A stretch of 64,000 nucleotides of DNA from Betaproteobacteria bacterium (GTDB lineage Bacteria; Pseudomonadota; Gammaproteobacteria; Burkholderiales; Rhodocyclaceae). The stretch covers positions 1 to 64,000 of the forward strand of contig JAPTVL010000324.1 of the NCBI GenBank assembly GCA_028065725.1. The letters are read 5' to 3'. The notes beneath the pieces were generated by a model. That model ran no database searches, was not told where the DNA came from, and saw nothing but the letters and a program-made list of their open reading frames with translations. The translations under genes and the position numbers were made by a program. This document shows positions 19,249-29,215 of the stretch, piece by piece (positions within the stretch are counted from its first letter, which is position 1; every line of letters begins with the position of its first letter).

Positions 19249-20313
19249 ATGAAAGTTTGCGTTTTGCCCGGTGACGGCATCGGGCCGGAGATCATTGCCG
19301 AGGCAGTTCGCGTCCTCAAGGCGCTCGACCTGAAGATCGAGATGGAGGAGGCCCTGCTCGGCGGCTGCGCGGTGGATGCCACCGGCAGCCCCTATCCGGA
19401 TGCGACCCAGAAGCTGGCGCAGGCGGCCGATGCCGTGCTGCTCGGTGCCGTGGGTGGTCCGCAATGGGACAACAACCCGCGCGAGCAGCGCCCGGAGCGC
19501 GGACTGCTGGGCATCCGCAAGCAGCTTGGGCTGTTTGCCAACCTGCGTCCGGCCATTCTTTATCCGGAACTGGCCAATGCCTCCACGCTCAAGCCCGAGG
19601 TGGTGGCCGGTCTCGACATCCTGATCGTGCGCGAACTGACCGGCGACATCTACTTCGGCCAGCCGCGCGGCATCGAGCTGCGCACCATAGACGGCCAGAA
19701 GCAGCGCTTCGGCTTCAACACCATGCATTACAGCGAGAGCGAGATCCGGCGCATCCTGCGCGTGGCCTTCGAGGCGGCGCGCAAGCGCAATCGCAAGGTC
19801 TGCTCGGTGGACAAGATGAACGTGCTCGAATGCACCCAGCTCTGGCGCGACGTGGCGATCGAGACGGCGAAGGACTATCCGGATGTCGAGCTGTCGCACA
19901 TGCTGGTGGACAACGCCGCGATGCAGCTGGTGAAGAACCCCAAGCAGTTCGACGTCATGGTCACCGGCAACATGTTCGGCGACATTCTTTCCGACGAGGC
20001 CTCGATGTTGACGGGATCGATCGGCATGCTGCCCTCGGCATCGCTCGACGCCAACAACAAGGGTTTGTACGAGCCTTCGCACGGCTCGGCACCGGACATC
20101 GCCGGCAAGGGCGTGGCCAATCCGCTGGCGACCATCCTGTCCGCGGCCATGATGCTGCGCTACACTTTTGGCAACGAGGACGCTGCCCTGCGCATCGAGG
20201 GTGCCGTGAAGAAAGTCCTTGCACAGGGTTTCCGTACCGGCGACATTTATGAGCCGGGAACGAAAAAAGTCGGTACCCGGGAAATGGGCGATGCTGTACT
20301 CGCCGCACTGTAA
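19249..20313 (+). CDS. leuB: 3-isopropylmalate dehydrogenase
   Basis: A 354-residue NAD-dependent oxidative decarboxylase producing 2-oxoisocaproate, the third leucine-specific step. It starts [19 protein letters not shown]. The signature strand [26 protein letters not shown] holds the metal-binding Asp residues, and [11 protein letters not shown] ends the active site. Arg residues of the RPAILYPEL segment and the Tyr of TMHYSE are present. It follows leuD by 10 bp and precedes asd by 21 bp, the standard betaproteobacterial order. Confidence 0.98.
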   Translation: MKVCVLPGDGIGPEIIAEAVRVLKALDLKIEMEEALLGGCAVDATGSPYPDATQKLAQAADAVLLGAVGGPQWDNNPREQRPERGLLGIRKQLGLFANLRPAILYPELANASTLKPEVVAGLDILIVRELTGDIYFGQPRGIELRTIDGQKQRFGFNTMHYSESEIRRILRVAFEAARKRNRKVCSVDKMNVLECTQLWRDVAIETAKDYPDVELSHMLVDNAAMQLVKNPKQFDVMVTGNMFGDILSDEASMLTGSIGMLPSASLDANNKGLYEPSHGSAPDIAGKGVANPLATILSAAMMLRYTFGNEDAALRIEGAVKKVLAQGFRTGDIYEPGTKKVGTREMGDAVLAAL

Positions 20314-20334
20314 TTCGATAGCGAAAGATTGATC

Positions 20335-21453
20335 ATGAAGCGTGTTGGTCTGGTGGGTTGGCGGGGCATGGTGGGTTCGGTCCTGATGCAGCGTATGCGT
20401 GAGGAGGGCGATTTCGCCCATATCGAGCCGGTGTTTTTCACGACCTCGAATCCGGGTGGCAAGGCGCCGGATTTCGCCGTCGGCGCGCCGCCGCTCAATG
20501 ATGCGAAGAGCATCGACGAACTGAAGACGCTCGACATCATCATCAGCTGCCAGGGCGGTGACTACACCACGGAAGTCTTCCCGCAGCTGCGTGCGGCCGG
20601 CTGGACGGGCCACTGGATCGATGCGGCGTCCAGCCTGCGCATGAAGGATGACTGCGTGATCATCCTCGACCCGGTGAACCTCGACGTGATCAAGGGCAGC
20701 CTGGCCAGGGGCGGCCGCAACTGGATCGGCGGCAATTGCACCGTGAGCCTGATGATGATGGCGCTCGGCGGCCTGTTCAAGGCCGGGCTGATCGAGTGGA
20801 TGACCTCGATGACCTATCAGGCAGCCTCCGGCGCGGGCGCACAGAACATGCGCGAGCTTCTGGCGCAGATGGGCGAGACGCATCGCGTGGTGAAGAACCT
20901 GCTCGACGATCCGGCATCGGCGATTCTCGACATCGATCGGGAAGTTGCCGGCATCCTGCGTGACGAGGGTTTTCCCACGGCCAACTTCGGTGTGCCGCTG
21001 GCGGGTTCGCTGATTCCGTGGATCGACAAGGACCTCGGCAACGGCCAGAGCCGCGAGGAGTGGAAGGGGCAGGCCGAAACCAACAAGATCCTCGGCCGCG
21101 ACGGTCAAAATGCGGCGCCGATTCCGGTGGATGGGCTGTGCGTGCGGATCGGCGCGATGCGCTGCCACTCGCAGGCGCTGACCATCAAATTGACCAGGGA
21201 TGTGCCGCTGGACGAGATTGACGGCATCCTGGCGGCGCACAACGACTGGGTCAAGGTGGTGCCCAACCAGCGCGAGATCACGCTCAAGGAACTGACGCCG
21301 ACGGCGGTGACCGGAACCCTGGGTGTTCCGGTGGGGCGCCTGCGCAAACTCAGCATGGGGCCCGAGTATCTGTCGGCCTTTACGGTCGGCGATCAGCTGC
21401 TTTGGGGCGCGGCGGAACCCTTGCGGCGCATGTTGCGCATTCTGTTGGATTGA
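20335..21453 (+). CDS. asd: aspartate-semialdehyde dehydrogenase
   Basis: A 372-residue NADPH-dependent enzyme that reduces aspartyl phosphate to the semialdehyde for lysine, threonine and methionine synthesis. The dinucleotide motif GWRGMVGS is at residues 8-15. The active-site cysteine is C135 in [12 protein letters not shown], and the catalytic His lies in [12 protein letters not shown]. The length fits the Gram-negative class. The ATG at 20335 gives [15 protein letters not shown]. It ends the leu-asd run, and a 16-bp palindrome follows 54 bp later. Confidence 0.98.
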   Translation: MKRVGLVGWRGMVGSVLMQRMREEGDFAHIEPVFFTTSNPGGKAPDFAVGAPPLNDAKSIDELKTLDIIISCQGGDYTTEVFPQLRAAGWTGHWIDAASSLRMKDDCVIILDPVNLDVIKGSLARGGRNWIGGNCTVSLMMMALGGLFKAGLIEWMTSMTYQAASGAGAQNMRELLAQMGETHRVVKNLLDDPASAILDIDREVAGILRDEGFPTANFGVPLAGSLIPWIDKDLGNGQSREEWKGQAETNKILGRDGQNAAPIPVDGLCVRIGAMRCHSQALTIKLTRDVPLDEIDGILAAHNDWVKVVPNQREITLKELTPTAVTGTLGVPVGRLRKLSMGPEYLSAFTVGDQLLWGAAEPLRRMLRILLD

Positions 21454-21506
21454 TACCGCGATCCGGATGCGGCCGGGATGTAACAAGAAGGTTGAGCTTG
21501 CATCGC

Positions 21507-21526
21507 TAACATCATGATGTTATTTT
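21507..21526 (+). promoter_or_regulatory. 16-bp perfect palindrome plus T-run between asd and fimV
   Basis: TAACATCATGATGTTA is a perfect palindrome followed by TTTT. It may be an operator in front of fimV or a weak terminator of the asd operon. The short AT-rich stem with no loop favours a protein-binding site. Confidence 0.4.
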
Positions 21527-21602
21527 AGTTACAAAGCTTTGCTTGACGCCGAAGGCCGCGCGGGATTCTGTGCCCGCCTTCTGCGAGGCCATAAAGGAGG
21601 CG

Positions 21603-21632
21603 TTGCCTTCACTGAAGCTTCGTTTTGATAAT
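21603..21632 (+). promoter_or_regulatory. candidate sigma70 promoter for fimV
   Basis: TTGCCT (-35) and GATAAT (-10) are separated by 18 bp. Transcription would start near 21639, which places the GTG at 21660, not the ATG at 21633, at the 5' end of the message. Confidence 0.5.
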
Positions 21633-21659
21633 ATGAAATACAGATCGTCGGGAGTCACA

Positions 21660-24293
21660 GTGCGCAATACTGACAAGCCAAACCGTCTCAAGGCCACGCT
21701 CATTGCGGCGGCGATTGCGGTCCTGCCCCTGGCGACACACGCTGCCGGGCTGGGAAAGATCACGGTGCTGTCGGGCCTTGGACAACCACTCAGGGCCGAG
21801 CTTGAGGTTACCGCAACGCGCGACGAAGCTACTTCCCTGGTCGCCAGGGTTGCCGCGGTCGAAGCCTTTCGCCAGGCCGGGATCGAGTATTCGCCTGCCT
21901 TGGCAAATTTGCGATTTTCCCGTGACATCAAGGAGCGCGGCGGTCGTCGCTACCTCGAAATAAGCACTGATCGCCCCCTGAACGAGCCCTTCATCGACAT
22001 GCTGGTCGAGTTGAACTGGGCTTCGGGGCGTCTGGTTCGCGAATACACTTTCCTGCTCGACCCGCCCGATCTGGCGTCGAAAGCGCCTCCCGTTCCGGTT
22101 GCCGCACCCGAAGCGAGGGCCGAGCCCGCGCCGGCATCCGCACCCGCCCAGCAGGAAAAGCCCGCTGCGCCGGTTGCGGCCGAAAGTCGCCCCGTAGTGG
22201 AAAGTCCGCGGCCGACGTCAGTGCAGCCGGCCCTCCGGCCGGCTGGCGATAATTTGCGTACGGTAGTCGCGGGTGACACTTTGGGCAAGATTGCAGCCCA
22301 GACCCGGCCCGAGGGCGTCAGCCTGGATCAGATGCTGGTCGCGTTGTTCCGCAGCAACAGGGATCTCTTTGACGCCGGAAACATGAATCGAATCAAGGCC
22401 GGCAAGATTCTTTCCATTCCTGACGCCGAAACTGCGCGGGCGGTGGATCCGACCGAGGCGCGCCGGGAGATCGTCGCCCAGTCGGCTGATTTCAACGCCT
22501 ATCGACAGCGTCTGGCCACCGCCGCGGCCGCCGCTCCCGCCCAGGATCAGACGGCAAAGCAGGCTGTTAGCGGCAAGATTGCGCCCAAGATCGAAGACAA
22601 GGCGCCGGTGGCAACGGGCAAGGACAAGCTGGAAGTCTCGCGCACGGAAGCGGCGCGGGATGCCAAGGGCAAACCTTTGCAGGGCCGCATCACGGCGCTC
22701 GAAGAGGACCTGGTGTCGCGTGAAAGGGCGCTCAAGGAGGCTGGCGGGCGCATTGCGGAACTGGAAAAGAATCTCAGCGACTTGCAGAAGCTCGCAGCCA
22801 TCAAGAGCCAGTCCGGTGCCGATCTGCAGAAGGCTGCCGCGGCACCCGCAGCGAAGCCGGCAGAACCACCCAAGCCGGTTGAAGCCGCCAAACCCGCCGA
22901 GCCGCCGCAGGTCGCGGAAGCCGCGAAGCCCGCCGACGCAGCGAAGCCGGCCGAAGCTGCCAAGCCGGCCGATGCCGCTGCTCCGGCGCCTGAAGCTCCG
23001 AAGCCGGCCGCGCCGAAGAAGAAGGTGACGCCTCCGTCGCCTCCGCCAGAGCCGGATTTCATGGAGGAAAACGGCCCCCTGGTGTTTGGCGGCGGCGCGT
23101 TGCTGGCGCTGCTGTTCGGCTGGCTCGGAATTACCGCCTACCGCAAGAAGCGGGCGGCGAAAGCCAAATCCGCTGCTCCAATCCTGGAAACCGATCTTTC
23201 TGTGCACTCGGTGTTCAGCACCACCAGCACCAGCGTAGCGCCGCCCCCGAGCGAGCAGGAGACCAGCCAGTTCAGCACCACCGCGATGGGCATGGCGGCG
23301 AGCCAGGAAACCGTGGATCCGGTGGTCGAGGCCGATACCTTCCTGGCCTTCGGCCGTGATGCGCAGGCCGAGGAAATTCTCCTGGAAGCCCTCAAGACCG
23401 AACCGCAGCGCCAGGCTATTCATCTGAAACTGCTCGACATCTATGCGGCGCGCAAGGATGCAGTCCGTTTCGAGGAGGTCGCGCAAGACCTGCATGCCCT
23501 GACGGGTGATACGGGTGACGTCTGGAACAAGGTTGCCGCCATGGGGGTGGTCCTTACGCCCGGATCCTCCCTCTTTGCCAGCGCTGCGCCGGCCGAGCCG
23601 GAACCAGCGGCTGCCGCCGCGCCGGACCTGGGCGAAACGACGGTTCTGGGTGACACCGCGCGGATCGAGGTGCCGGCACCAGCGGTGGCTGCTCCTCCGG
23701 CCCTCGACTTCGATCTGGATATCGGCACGGCTCCGGCGGCCGGTGCCGCGTCTGCCGCTGCGCCCGAAGCCTCGGGTCTGGATTTCGATCTTGACCTGGG
23801 CGCTTCCGAAACTGCGCCAGCACCTCAAGTTGCCGGTGCAGCAGCAGTCAAGAGCGAAGAGCTCTCGCTCGACATCAACTTCGACATGCCGTCGAAGGCG
23901 ACCGAGGCCCCGGCGCCGCAGGCAGCTGCACCTGTGCCGGCAGCACCTGCCGCCGCGGCCGATTCCGGCAGCATCGATTTCGATTTCGACCTTGGCAACA
24001 GCGATGCCCAGGCGGCACCCTTGCCCGAGATGTCGATTGACATTGCCATGCCGCCGGCAACCCCGGCACTGGATCTCGGCGGCCTTAGCCTGGAGCTGGA
24101 CAAGCCGGCCGGTGCGGCCCCTGCTGCTGCCGTTGCCGATAATCCGGAAGTGGCGACCAAGCTTGAACTGGCGGCGGCCTATGAGGAAATGGGCGATCAC
24201 GACGGCGCCCGCGAACTGCTCCAGGAAGCCGTGAAGGAAGGCAGTCCGGCGCAGCAGGAAGTGGCGCGCGCCAAACTTGCCAGCTTCGGCTGA
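21660..24293 (+). CDS. fimV: FimV/HubP family polar scaffold protein
   Basis: About 877 residues. The signal peptide (KATLIAAAIAVLPLATHA) is followed by the FimV N-terminal domain (LGKITVLSGLGQPLRAELE). A LysM peptidoglycan-binding motif near TVVAGDTLGKIAAQ, a Pro/Ala-rich and coiled-coil region, a single membrane helix (LLALLFGWLGITAY), acidic repeats of the form LDFDLDIG, and the conserved C-terminal FimV domain (ELAAAYEEMGDHDGARELL) follow. It organises the cell pole and type IV pilus or twitching functions in relatives. I chose GTG at 21660 because GGGAG lies just upstream and a promoter overlaps the upstream ATG. truA follows after one membrane gene. Confidence 0.9.
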   Translation: MRNTDKPNRLKATLIAAAIAVLPLATHAAGLGKITVLSGLGQPLRAELEVTATRDEATSLVARVAAVEAFRQAGIEYSPALANLRFSRDIKERGGRRYLEISTDRPLNEPFIDMLVELNWASGRLVREYTFLLDPPDLASKAPPVPVAAPEARAEPAPASAPAQQEKPAAPVAAESRPVVESPRPTSVQPALRPAGDNLRTVVAGDTLGKIAAQTRPEGVSLDQMLVALFRSNRDLFDAGNMNRIKAGKILSIPDAETARAVDPTEARREIVAQSADFNAYRQRLATAAAAAPAQDQTAKQAVSGKIAPKIEDKAPVATGKDKLEVSRTEAARDAKGKPLQGRITALEEDLVSRERALKEAGGRIAELEKNLSDLQKLAAIKSQSGADLQKAAAAPAAKPAEPPKPVEAAKPAEPPQVAEAAKPADAAKPAEAAKPADAAAPAPEAPKPAAPKKKVTPPSPPPEPDFMEENGPLVFGGGALLALLFGWLGITAYRKKRAAKAKSAAPILETDLSVHSVFSTTSTSVAPPPSEQETSQFSTTAMGMAASQETVDPVVEADTFLAFGRDAQAEEILLEALKTEPQRQAIHLKLLDIYAARKDAVRFEEVAQDLHALTGDTGDVWNKVAAMGVVLTPGSSLFASAAPAEPEPAAAAAPDLGETTVLGDTARIEVPAPAVAAPPALDFDLDIGTAPAAGAASAAAPEASGLDFDLDLGASETAPAPQVAGAAAVKSEELSLDINFDMPSKATEAPAPQAAAPVPAAPAAAADSGSIDFDFDLGNSDAQAAPLPEMSIDIAMPPATPALDLGGLSLELDKPAGAAPAAAVADNPEVATKLELAAAYEEMGDHDGARELLQEAVKEGSPAQQEVARAKLASFG

Positions 24294-24342
24294 GCGACTA
24301 CCTGATCCCGGCGCCTGCCCGCCGGGAGCTGCTGCTGCATCC

Positions 24343-24921
24343 GTGAAGCATCCCTATTCCGCAAGCGCCATTCTGCTGGGGCTGGCCACCGTTCTGGCAG
24401 CCTCCTCGCGCGAGGCGCACCAGTTGGTGCTGGCGAGCCTGGTCCTGATCCTGGCTGCGGTGATCACGGCGCGGCAGCATTTCGGCCTGCTGTTCCGGCG
24501 CAGCCGCTGGCTGTTGCTGACCCTGCTGATCCTGTTCGGCTGGCTGACGCCGGGAACGCCCTTGCCCGGCGTCCCCGGGGCAAGTCAGGAAGGGCTGCTG
24601 CTGGCTGCAGAGAACCTTGGGCGCCTGCTGACCGCGCTTGCCGTCGTGGCCATGCTGCTGACCGCGCTGACACCCGCCGAACTGGTTGCCGGCCTGCGTT
24701 CCTTGCTGGCGCCCCTGAGTCTGCTGGGCATCTCCCGGGATCGGATTGCCGTGCGCCTGGCCTTGACGCTGGAAGAGGTGGAAGCCTCGCGTCAAGGGCG
24801 GCGTGACGAACCGGAAGGCATGGCGGCCACGCTTTCGCTGCCGGCCGCTCGCTACGGCGTCGCCGATTTTCTGCTGATCGGTCTCGCTGGCGTATTGCTC
24901 GTTGTGGCGTGGTTGACATGA
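24343..24921 (+). CDS. CbiQ/EcfT-like membrane protein
   Basis: About 192 residues with four or five hydrophobic segments. It resembles the transmembrane T component of energy-coupling-factor transporters: helices, then LTPAELVAGLRSLLAPLSLLGISRDRIAVRLALTLEEVE, where T components carry their coupling helices. No ATPase or substrate-binding S gene is adjacent, so it is either an orphan T component or a diverged relative. The GTG at 24343 is chosen because upstream residues (Pro/Ala-rich) overlap the end of fimV's frame and look non-coding. Its stop overlaps the truA ATG by 4 bp. Confidence 0.6.
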   Translation: MKHPYSASAILLGLATVLAASSREAHQLVLASLVLILAAVITARQHFGLLFRRSRWLLLTLLILFGWLTPGTPLPGVPGASQEGLLLAAENLGRLLTALAVVAMLLTALTPAELVAGLRSLLAPLSLLGISRDRIAVRLALTLEEVEASRQGRRDEPEGMAATLSLPAARYGVADFLLIGLAGVLLVVAWLT

Positions 24922-25703
24922 GGATTGCGCTCGGACTCGAATACGACGGTTCCGGTTTCTGCGGCTGGCAGTCGCAGGCGAACGGCGGTGCGGTGCAGGA
25001 TGCCGTCGAGTCGGCGCTGTCGATCGTCGCCGACGCGCCGACCCGGGTGGTCTGCGCCGGGCGTACCGATGCCGGCGTGCATGCGCTGGCGCAAGTGGTG
25101 CATTTCGATACCGAGGCCGTACGCCCGGATATGGCTTGGGTGCGCGGCGTCAACGCTCACCTGCCGGACAGCGTTGCGGTGCGTTGGACGCAGCCGGTAT
25201 CGGGCGAGTTCCACGCGCGTTTTTCTGCCCGCGGCAGGCGCTATCGCTATATCTTGCTGAATCGCGCCGAACGGCCTGCGCTCATGGCACGGCGGGTCGG
25301 CTGGTTTCATCGTCCGCTCGACGCGGACGCCATGGCTGCCGCGGCGAGCCTGCTGCTGGGCGAGCATGATTTTTCCGCCTTCCGCGCCATCGAGTGCCAG
25401 GCGAAATCGCCGGTCAAGACCCTGCACCGGGCCGAGGTGGCGCGTCACGGCGACATGCTGGTGTTCAACTTCGAGGCCAGCGCCTTCCTCCACCACATGG
25501 TGCGCAACCTGGTCGGGGCACTGGTGTACGTCGGCAAGGGCGCGCATCCCCCGGCATGGATCGGTGAACTGCTGGCGGGGCGCGATCGTGCCCGCGCGGC
25601 ACCGACCTTCGACGCCAGCGGACTCTACTTTGCCGGCGTCGACTATGATCCTGTCTGGCAATTGAAAGTCGGCGCCGACGATACGGCGCTATTCCTTCCC
25701 TGA
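24918..25703 (+). CDS. truA: tRNA pseudouridine(38-40) synthase
   Basis: A 261-residue enzyme that makes pseudouridine in the anticodon stem-loop of many tRNAs. The catalytic aspartate is D51 in CAGRTDAGVHALAQV. Other family blocks are LEYDGSGFCGWQSQ, the FHARFSARGRRYRYILLNR segment and FLHHMVRNLVGALVYVGKG. The start overlaps the upstream membrane gene (ATGA). The final residues KVGADDTALFLP are encoded partly by a copy of the dispersed motif at the extreme 3' end, beyond the conserved fold. Confidence 0.97.
   Translation: MRIALGLEYDGSGFCGWQSQANGGAVQDAVESALSIVADAPTRVVCAGRTDAGVHALAQVVHFDTEAVRPDMAWVRGVNAHLPDSVAVRWTQPVSGEFHARFSARGRRYRYILLNRAERPALMARRVGWFHRPLDADAMAAAASLLLGEHDFSAFRAIECQAKSPVKTLHRAEVARHGDMLVFNFEASAFLHHMVRNLVGALVYVGKGAHPPAWIGELLAGRDRARAAPTFDASGLYFAGVDYDPVWQLKVGADDTALFLP
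25664..25686 (-). repeat. dispersed motif at the 3' end of truA
   Basis: Plus strand AAAGTCGGCGCCGACGATAC followed by GGC. In frame it gives KVGADDTA within the last dozen residues of TruA. Confidence 0.6.
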
Positions 25704-25707
25704 GTCC

Positions 25708-26352
25708 ATGACGCGTACCCGAATCAAGATCTGTGGCATCACCCGCGAAGAGGACCTTGCCGCGGCGGTCGCCGCCGGCGCCGATGCGCTGGGTTTTGTG
25801 TTCTATCCGCCGAGTCCGCGTTATGTCACGCCGCGGCACGCGGCGCGGCTGCTTGCGGCGGTGCCTGCCTTCGTTACGCGCGTCGGCCTGTTCGTCAATG
25901 AACCGGCCGAAAAAGTGCGCGAGATTCTGGCGCAGATACCGATCGACCTGCTGCAGTTTCACGGTGACGAGGATGCGGCCTACTGCGCTGCTTTCGGCAA
26001 ACCCTGGATCAAGGCGGCGCGGGTGAAGCCGGGGTTCGATTTGCTAGAATACGCCTCCGCTTTTGCCGGCGCTCCCGGGGTCTGCGGCCTGTTGCTGGAT
26101 GCCCATGTCGAAGGCTATGGCGGCGGCGGCCAGACCTTCGACTGGTCGCTGATTCCGCGGTCGCTGCCCTTGCCGGTAATTCTGTCGGGAGGCTTGCATC
26201 CGGGCAACGTCGCCGAGGCGGTACGCGCCGTGCGGCCGTGGGCGGTGGATGTCAGCAGCGGCGTCGAGAGCGCCCGGGGCATCAAGGATGTGCAAAAGAT
26301 CACTGAATTCATTGCCGGAGTGCGAAATGCAGATGCAGGACCTCCCCTATAA
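25708..26352 (+). CDS. trpF: phosphoribosylanthranilate isomerase
   Basis: A 214-residue TIM barrel catalysing the Amadori rearrangement of PRA in tryptophan synthesis. The general base is C9 in [11 protein letters not shown], and the general acid aspartate lies in [11 protein letters not shown] near the C-terminus. [13 protein letters not shown] and LLQFHGDED are family blocks. It starts 4 bp after truA. Its 3' end overlaps trpB by 26 bp, so the trp genes are translationally linked. No leader peptide or attenuator is seen before it. Confidence 0.97.
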   Translation: MTRTRIKICGITREEDLAAAVAAGADALGFVFYPPSPRYVTPRHAARLLAAVPAFVTRVGLFVNEPAEKVREILAQIPIDLLQFHGDEDAAYCAAFGKPWIKAARVKPGFDLLEYASAFAGAPGVCGLLLDAHVEGYGGGGQTFDWSLIPRSLPLPVILSGGLHPGNVAEAVRAVRPWAVDVSSGVESARGIKDVQKITEFIAGVRNADAGPPL

Positions 26353-27538
26353 CTTGCCCGACGCGGGTGGTCACTTCGGTCCCTATGGCGGGATTTTCGT
26401 CGCCGAGACCCTGATGCCGGCCCTGACCGAGTTGCGCGAGGCTTATGCCGCCGCCCAGGCCGATCCGGAATTCCGCGCCGAATTCGAATACGAACTCAAG
26501 CATTACGTTGGCCGCCCCAGCCCGATCTACCACGCCAAACGCTGGTCGCAGCTCCTCGGCGGCGCGCAGATCTACCTCAAGCGCGAGGACCTCAATCACA
26601 CCGGCGCGCACAAGATCAACAACTGCATCGGCCAGGCCCTGCTGGCGCGCCGCATGGGCAAGCCGCGCGTGATCGCCGAGACCGGCGCCGGCCAGCACGG
26701 CGTCGCCACGGCCACGGTGGCCGCCCGCTATGGCATGGAATGCGTGGTCTACATGGGCTCGGAGGACGTCAAGCGCCAGGCCGCCAACGTCTACCGCATG
26801 AAGCTGCTGGGGGCGACGGTGGTCCCGGTCGAGTCCGGCTCGAAGACGCTCAAGGACGCCCTGAACGAGGCGATGCGCGACTGGGTGACCAACATCGGCA
26901 ACACCTTCTACATCATCGGCACGGTCGCCGGTCCGCATCCCTATCCGATGATGGTGCGCGATTTCCAGACGGTGATCGGCGAGGAGTGCAAGACGCAAAT
27001 GCCCGAGATGGCCGGGCGCCAGCCGGATGCCGTGATCGCCTGCGTCGGCGGCGGCTCCAATGCGATGGGCATTTTCTACCCCTACATCCCGCTCGCCGAC
27101 GTGCGACTGATCGGCGTCGAAGCCGCCGGTCACGGACTGGAGTCGGGCAAGCATTCGGCGTCGCTGACGGCCGGTCGCTCGGGGGTGCTGCACGGCAACC
27201 GCACCTATCTGCTGCAGGACGAGAACGGCCAGGTGATCGAAACCCATTCGGTATCGGCCGGCCTCGATTATCCCGGCGTCGGCCCCGAGCACGCCTGGCT
27301 CAAGGATTCCGGCCGCGCCGAATACGTCATCATCACCGACGCCGAGGCGCTGCAGGCCTTCCATGACCTGTGCCATTTCGAAGGCATCATCCCGGCGCTC
27401 GAATCCAGCCACGCGCTGGCCTACGCCGCCAAGCTGGCGCCGACGCTGCCGGCGGACAAGCTGCTGCTGGTCAATCTGTCCGGTCGCGGCGACAAGGACA
27501 TGCATACCGTCGCCGAGAAATCCGGCATCCAGTTCTGA
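26327..27538 (+). CDS. trpB: tryptophan synthase beta chain
   Basis: A 403-residue PLP enzyme condensing indole with serine. The PLP lysine is K96 in [11 protein letters not shown], and the phosphate-binding GGGSNAMG is present. The tunnel and COMM domain segments ([28 protein letters not shown]) are normal. I took [12 protein letters not shown] at 26327 as start; MQDLP two codons later is equally possible. It overlaps trpF by about 26 bp and precedes trpA by 13 bp, the order trpF-trpB-trpA typical of betaproteobacteria. Confidence 0.98.
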   Translation: MQMQDLPYNLPDAGGHFGPYGGIFVAETLMPALTELREAYAAAQADPEFRAEFEYELKHYVGRPSPIYHAKRWSQLLGGAQIYLKREDLNHTGAHKINNCIGQALLARRMGKPRVIAETGAGQHGVATATVAARYGMECVVYMGSEDVKRQAANVYRMKLLGATVVPVESGSKTLKDALNEAMRDWVTNIGNTFYIIGTVAGPHPYPMMVRDFQTVIGEECKTQMPEMAGRQPDAVIACVGGGSNAMGIFYPYIPLADVRLIGVEAAGHGLESGKHSASLTAGRSGVLHGNRTYLLQDENGQVIETHSVSAGLDYPGVGPEHAWLKDSGRAEYVIITDAEALQAFHDLCHFEGIIPALESSHALAYAAKLAPTLPADKLLLVNLSGRGDKDMHTVAEKSGIQF

Positions 27539-27551
27539 TTCGATCCCATTC

Positions 27552-28358
27552 ATGTCACGCATCCCCAGCACATTTGCCGCGCTTGCCGCGCAAGGCCGCA
27601 AGGCCCTGATCCCCTTCATCACCGCCGGTGATCCGCATCCCGATGCCACGCTGCCGCTGATGCGGGCGCTGGTGGCCGGCGGCGCCGACATCATCGAGCT
27701 CGGCGTGCCGTTTTCCGACCCGATGGCCGACGGACCGACCATCCAGCGCGCTTCCGAACGTGCGTTGGTGCACGGCATGAGCCTGCGCCGGGTGCTGGCG
27801 CTGGTCGGTGAGTTCCGTCGCGAGAACGCGACGACGCCGGTGGTGCTGATGGGTTACGCCAATCCGGTGGAAGCCTACGGCGTCGATGCCTTCGCCCGCG
27901 ATGCGCAGGCCGCCGGCGTCGATGGCGTGCTGGTGGTCGACTACCCGCCCGAAGAGTGCGCCGCGTTTGCCGCCACGATGAAGCAGGCGGCCATCGACCC
28001 GATTTTTCTGCTGGCGCCGACCTCCACCGAGCGGCGTTACGACGAGGTCGCGCAGATTGGCAGCGGTTACATTTATTATGTGTCGCTGAAGGGCGTCACC
28101 GGTTCCGGCAATCTCGATCTGGACGAAGTGGCGCGCCGCATACCGCTGATCCGCGAGAAGGTCGGCATGCCGGTTGGCGTCGGTTTCGGCATCCGCGATG
28201 GGGCGACCGCTGCGCGCATCGCCGCGGTCGCCGACGCGGTGGTGATCGGAAGTCGTATCATCGAGGAAATCGAGAGCGGTGATGCCCAGGTAGCGCCGCA
28301 GCGTGTTACCGCGTTCCTCAGCGGAGTGCGCGCGGCAATGGACGGAGTGAAGCCATGA
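27552..28358 (+). CDS. trpA: tryptophan synthase alpha chain
   Basis: A 268-residue TIM barrel that cleaves indole-3-glycerol phosphate and passes indole to TrpB. Catalytic residues are E49 in [12 protein letters not shown] and D60 in the following [10 protein letters not shown]. The phosphate-binding GVGFGIRDG and the SLKGVTGSG loop are intact. It starts [20 protein letters not shown]. Its stop overlaps the accD ATG by 4 bp, so carboxyltransferase expression is coupled to the trp operon, as commonly found in this class. Confidence 0.98.
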   Translation: MSRIPSTFAALAAQGRKALIPFITAGDPHPDATLPLMRALVAGGADIIELGVPFSDPMADGPTIQRASERALVHGMSLRRVLALVGEFRRENATTPVVLMGYANPVEAYGVDAFARDAQAAGVDGVLVVDYPPEECAAFAATMKQAAIDPIFLLAPTSTERRYDEVAQIGSGYIYYVSLKGVTGSGNLDLDEVARRIPLIREKVGMPVGVGFGIRDGATAARIAAVADAVVIGSRIIEEIESGDAQVAPQRVTAFLSGVRAAMDGVKP

Positions 28359-29215
28359 GTTGGTTACAAAAGCTGCTGCCACCGAAGATCAAGCGTTCCG
28401 AAGGCGGGCGCAAGTCGATCCCCGAGGGACTGTGGGCCAAGTGTCCGGCCTGCGAGGCGGTGCTCTACAGCACCGACCTGGAAAACAACCAGAACGTCTG
28501 TCCCAAGTGCTCCCACCATTTGCGCCTGCGCGCCCGCGCCAGGCTGGATGCGCTGCTCGATCCGGAAGGCCGTTTCGAAATCGGTTCCGAAGTGATTCCG
28601 ATGGATTCGCTCAAGTTCAAGGACAGCAAGCGTTATGTCGATCGCCTGGTGGCCGCCAACGAAGAGACCGGCGAGGCCGACGCCATGGTCGTCATGCAGG
28701 GCGCGATCAAGACCGTGCCGGTGGTCGTGGCCTGTTTCGAATTCGAGTTTCTCGGCGGATCGATGGGCGCCGTGGTGGGCGAGCGCTTCGTGCGCGGCGT
28801 CAAGGCGGCGATCGAACTGCAGGCTCCCTTCATCTGCATCACGGCCTCGGGCGGCGCGCGCATGCAGGAGGGCCTGTTCTCGCTGATGCAGATGGCGAAG
28901 ACCACCGCGGCGGTGACGCAACTGGCGCATCACCAGCTGCCCTTCATTACCCTGCTGACCGATCCCACCATGGGCGGCGTTTCCGCTTCGTTCGCCTTCG
29001 TCGGCGACGTGGTGATCGCCGAACCGGGCGCCCTGATCGGTTTCGCCGGACCGCGGGTGATCGAACAGACGGTGCGCCAGACGCTGCCGGAAGGCTTTCA
29101 GCGCGCCGAGTTTCTGCTGGAAAAGGGTGCGATCGACATGATCGTCGATCGGCGCCAACTGCGCGACAAACTGGCATCCCTGATTACGCTCCTGCAACGC
29201 GTTCCCGCCGTCTGA
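28355..29215 (+). CDS. accD: acetyl-CoA carboxylase carboxyltransferase subunit beta
   Basis: A 286-residue subunit that pairs with AccA to transfer carboxyl from biotin to acetyl-CoA in fatty acid synthesis. The N-terminal four-cysteine zinc ribbon uses C30, C33, C49 and C52. The crotonase-like core has [34 protein letters not shown] and the [14 protein letters not shown] oxyanion region. The start overlaps trpA by 4 bp, and its TGA shares bases with the folC ATG. Confidence 0.98.
   Translation: MSWLQKLLPPKIKRSEGGRKSIPEGLWAKCPACEAVLYSTDLENNQNVCPKCSHHLRLRARARLDALLDPEGRFEIGSEVIPMDSLKFKDSKRYVDRLVAANEETGEADAMVVMQGAIKTVPVVVACFEFEFLGGSMGAVVGERFVRGVKAAIELQAPFICITASGGARMQEGLFSLMQMAKTTAAVTQLAHHQLPFITLLTDPTMGGVSASFAFVGDVVIAEPGALIGFAGPRVIEQTVRQTLPEGFQRAEFLLEKGAIDMIVDRRQLRDKLASLITLLQRVPAV

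Noticed and set aside
19138..21486. 782-codon minus-strand frame
   Set aside because: Entirely antisense to leuD, leuB and asd, all of which have clear family motifs on the plus strand.
22218..24200. 660-codon minus-strand frame opposite fimV
   Set aside because: Antisense of the low-complexity Ala/Pro-rich part of fimV; no recognisable domain.
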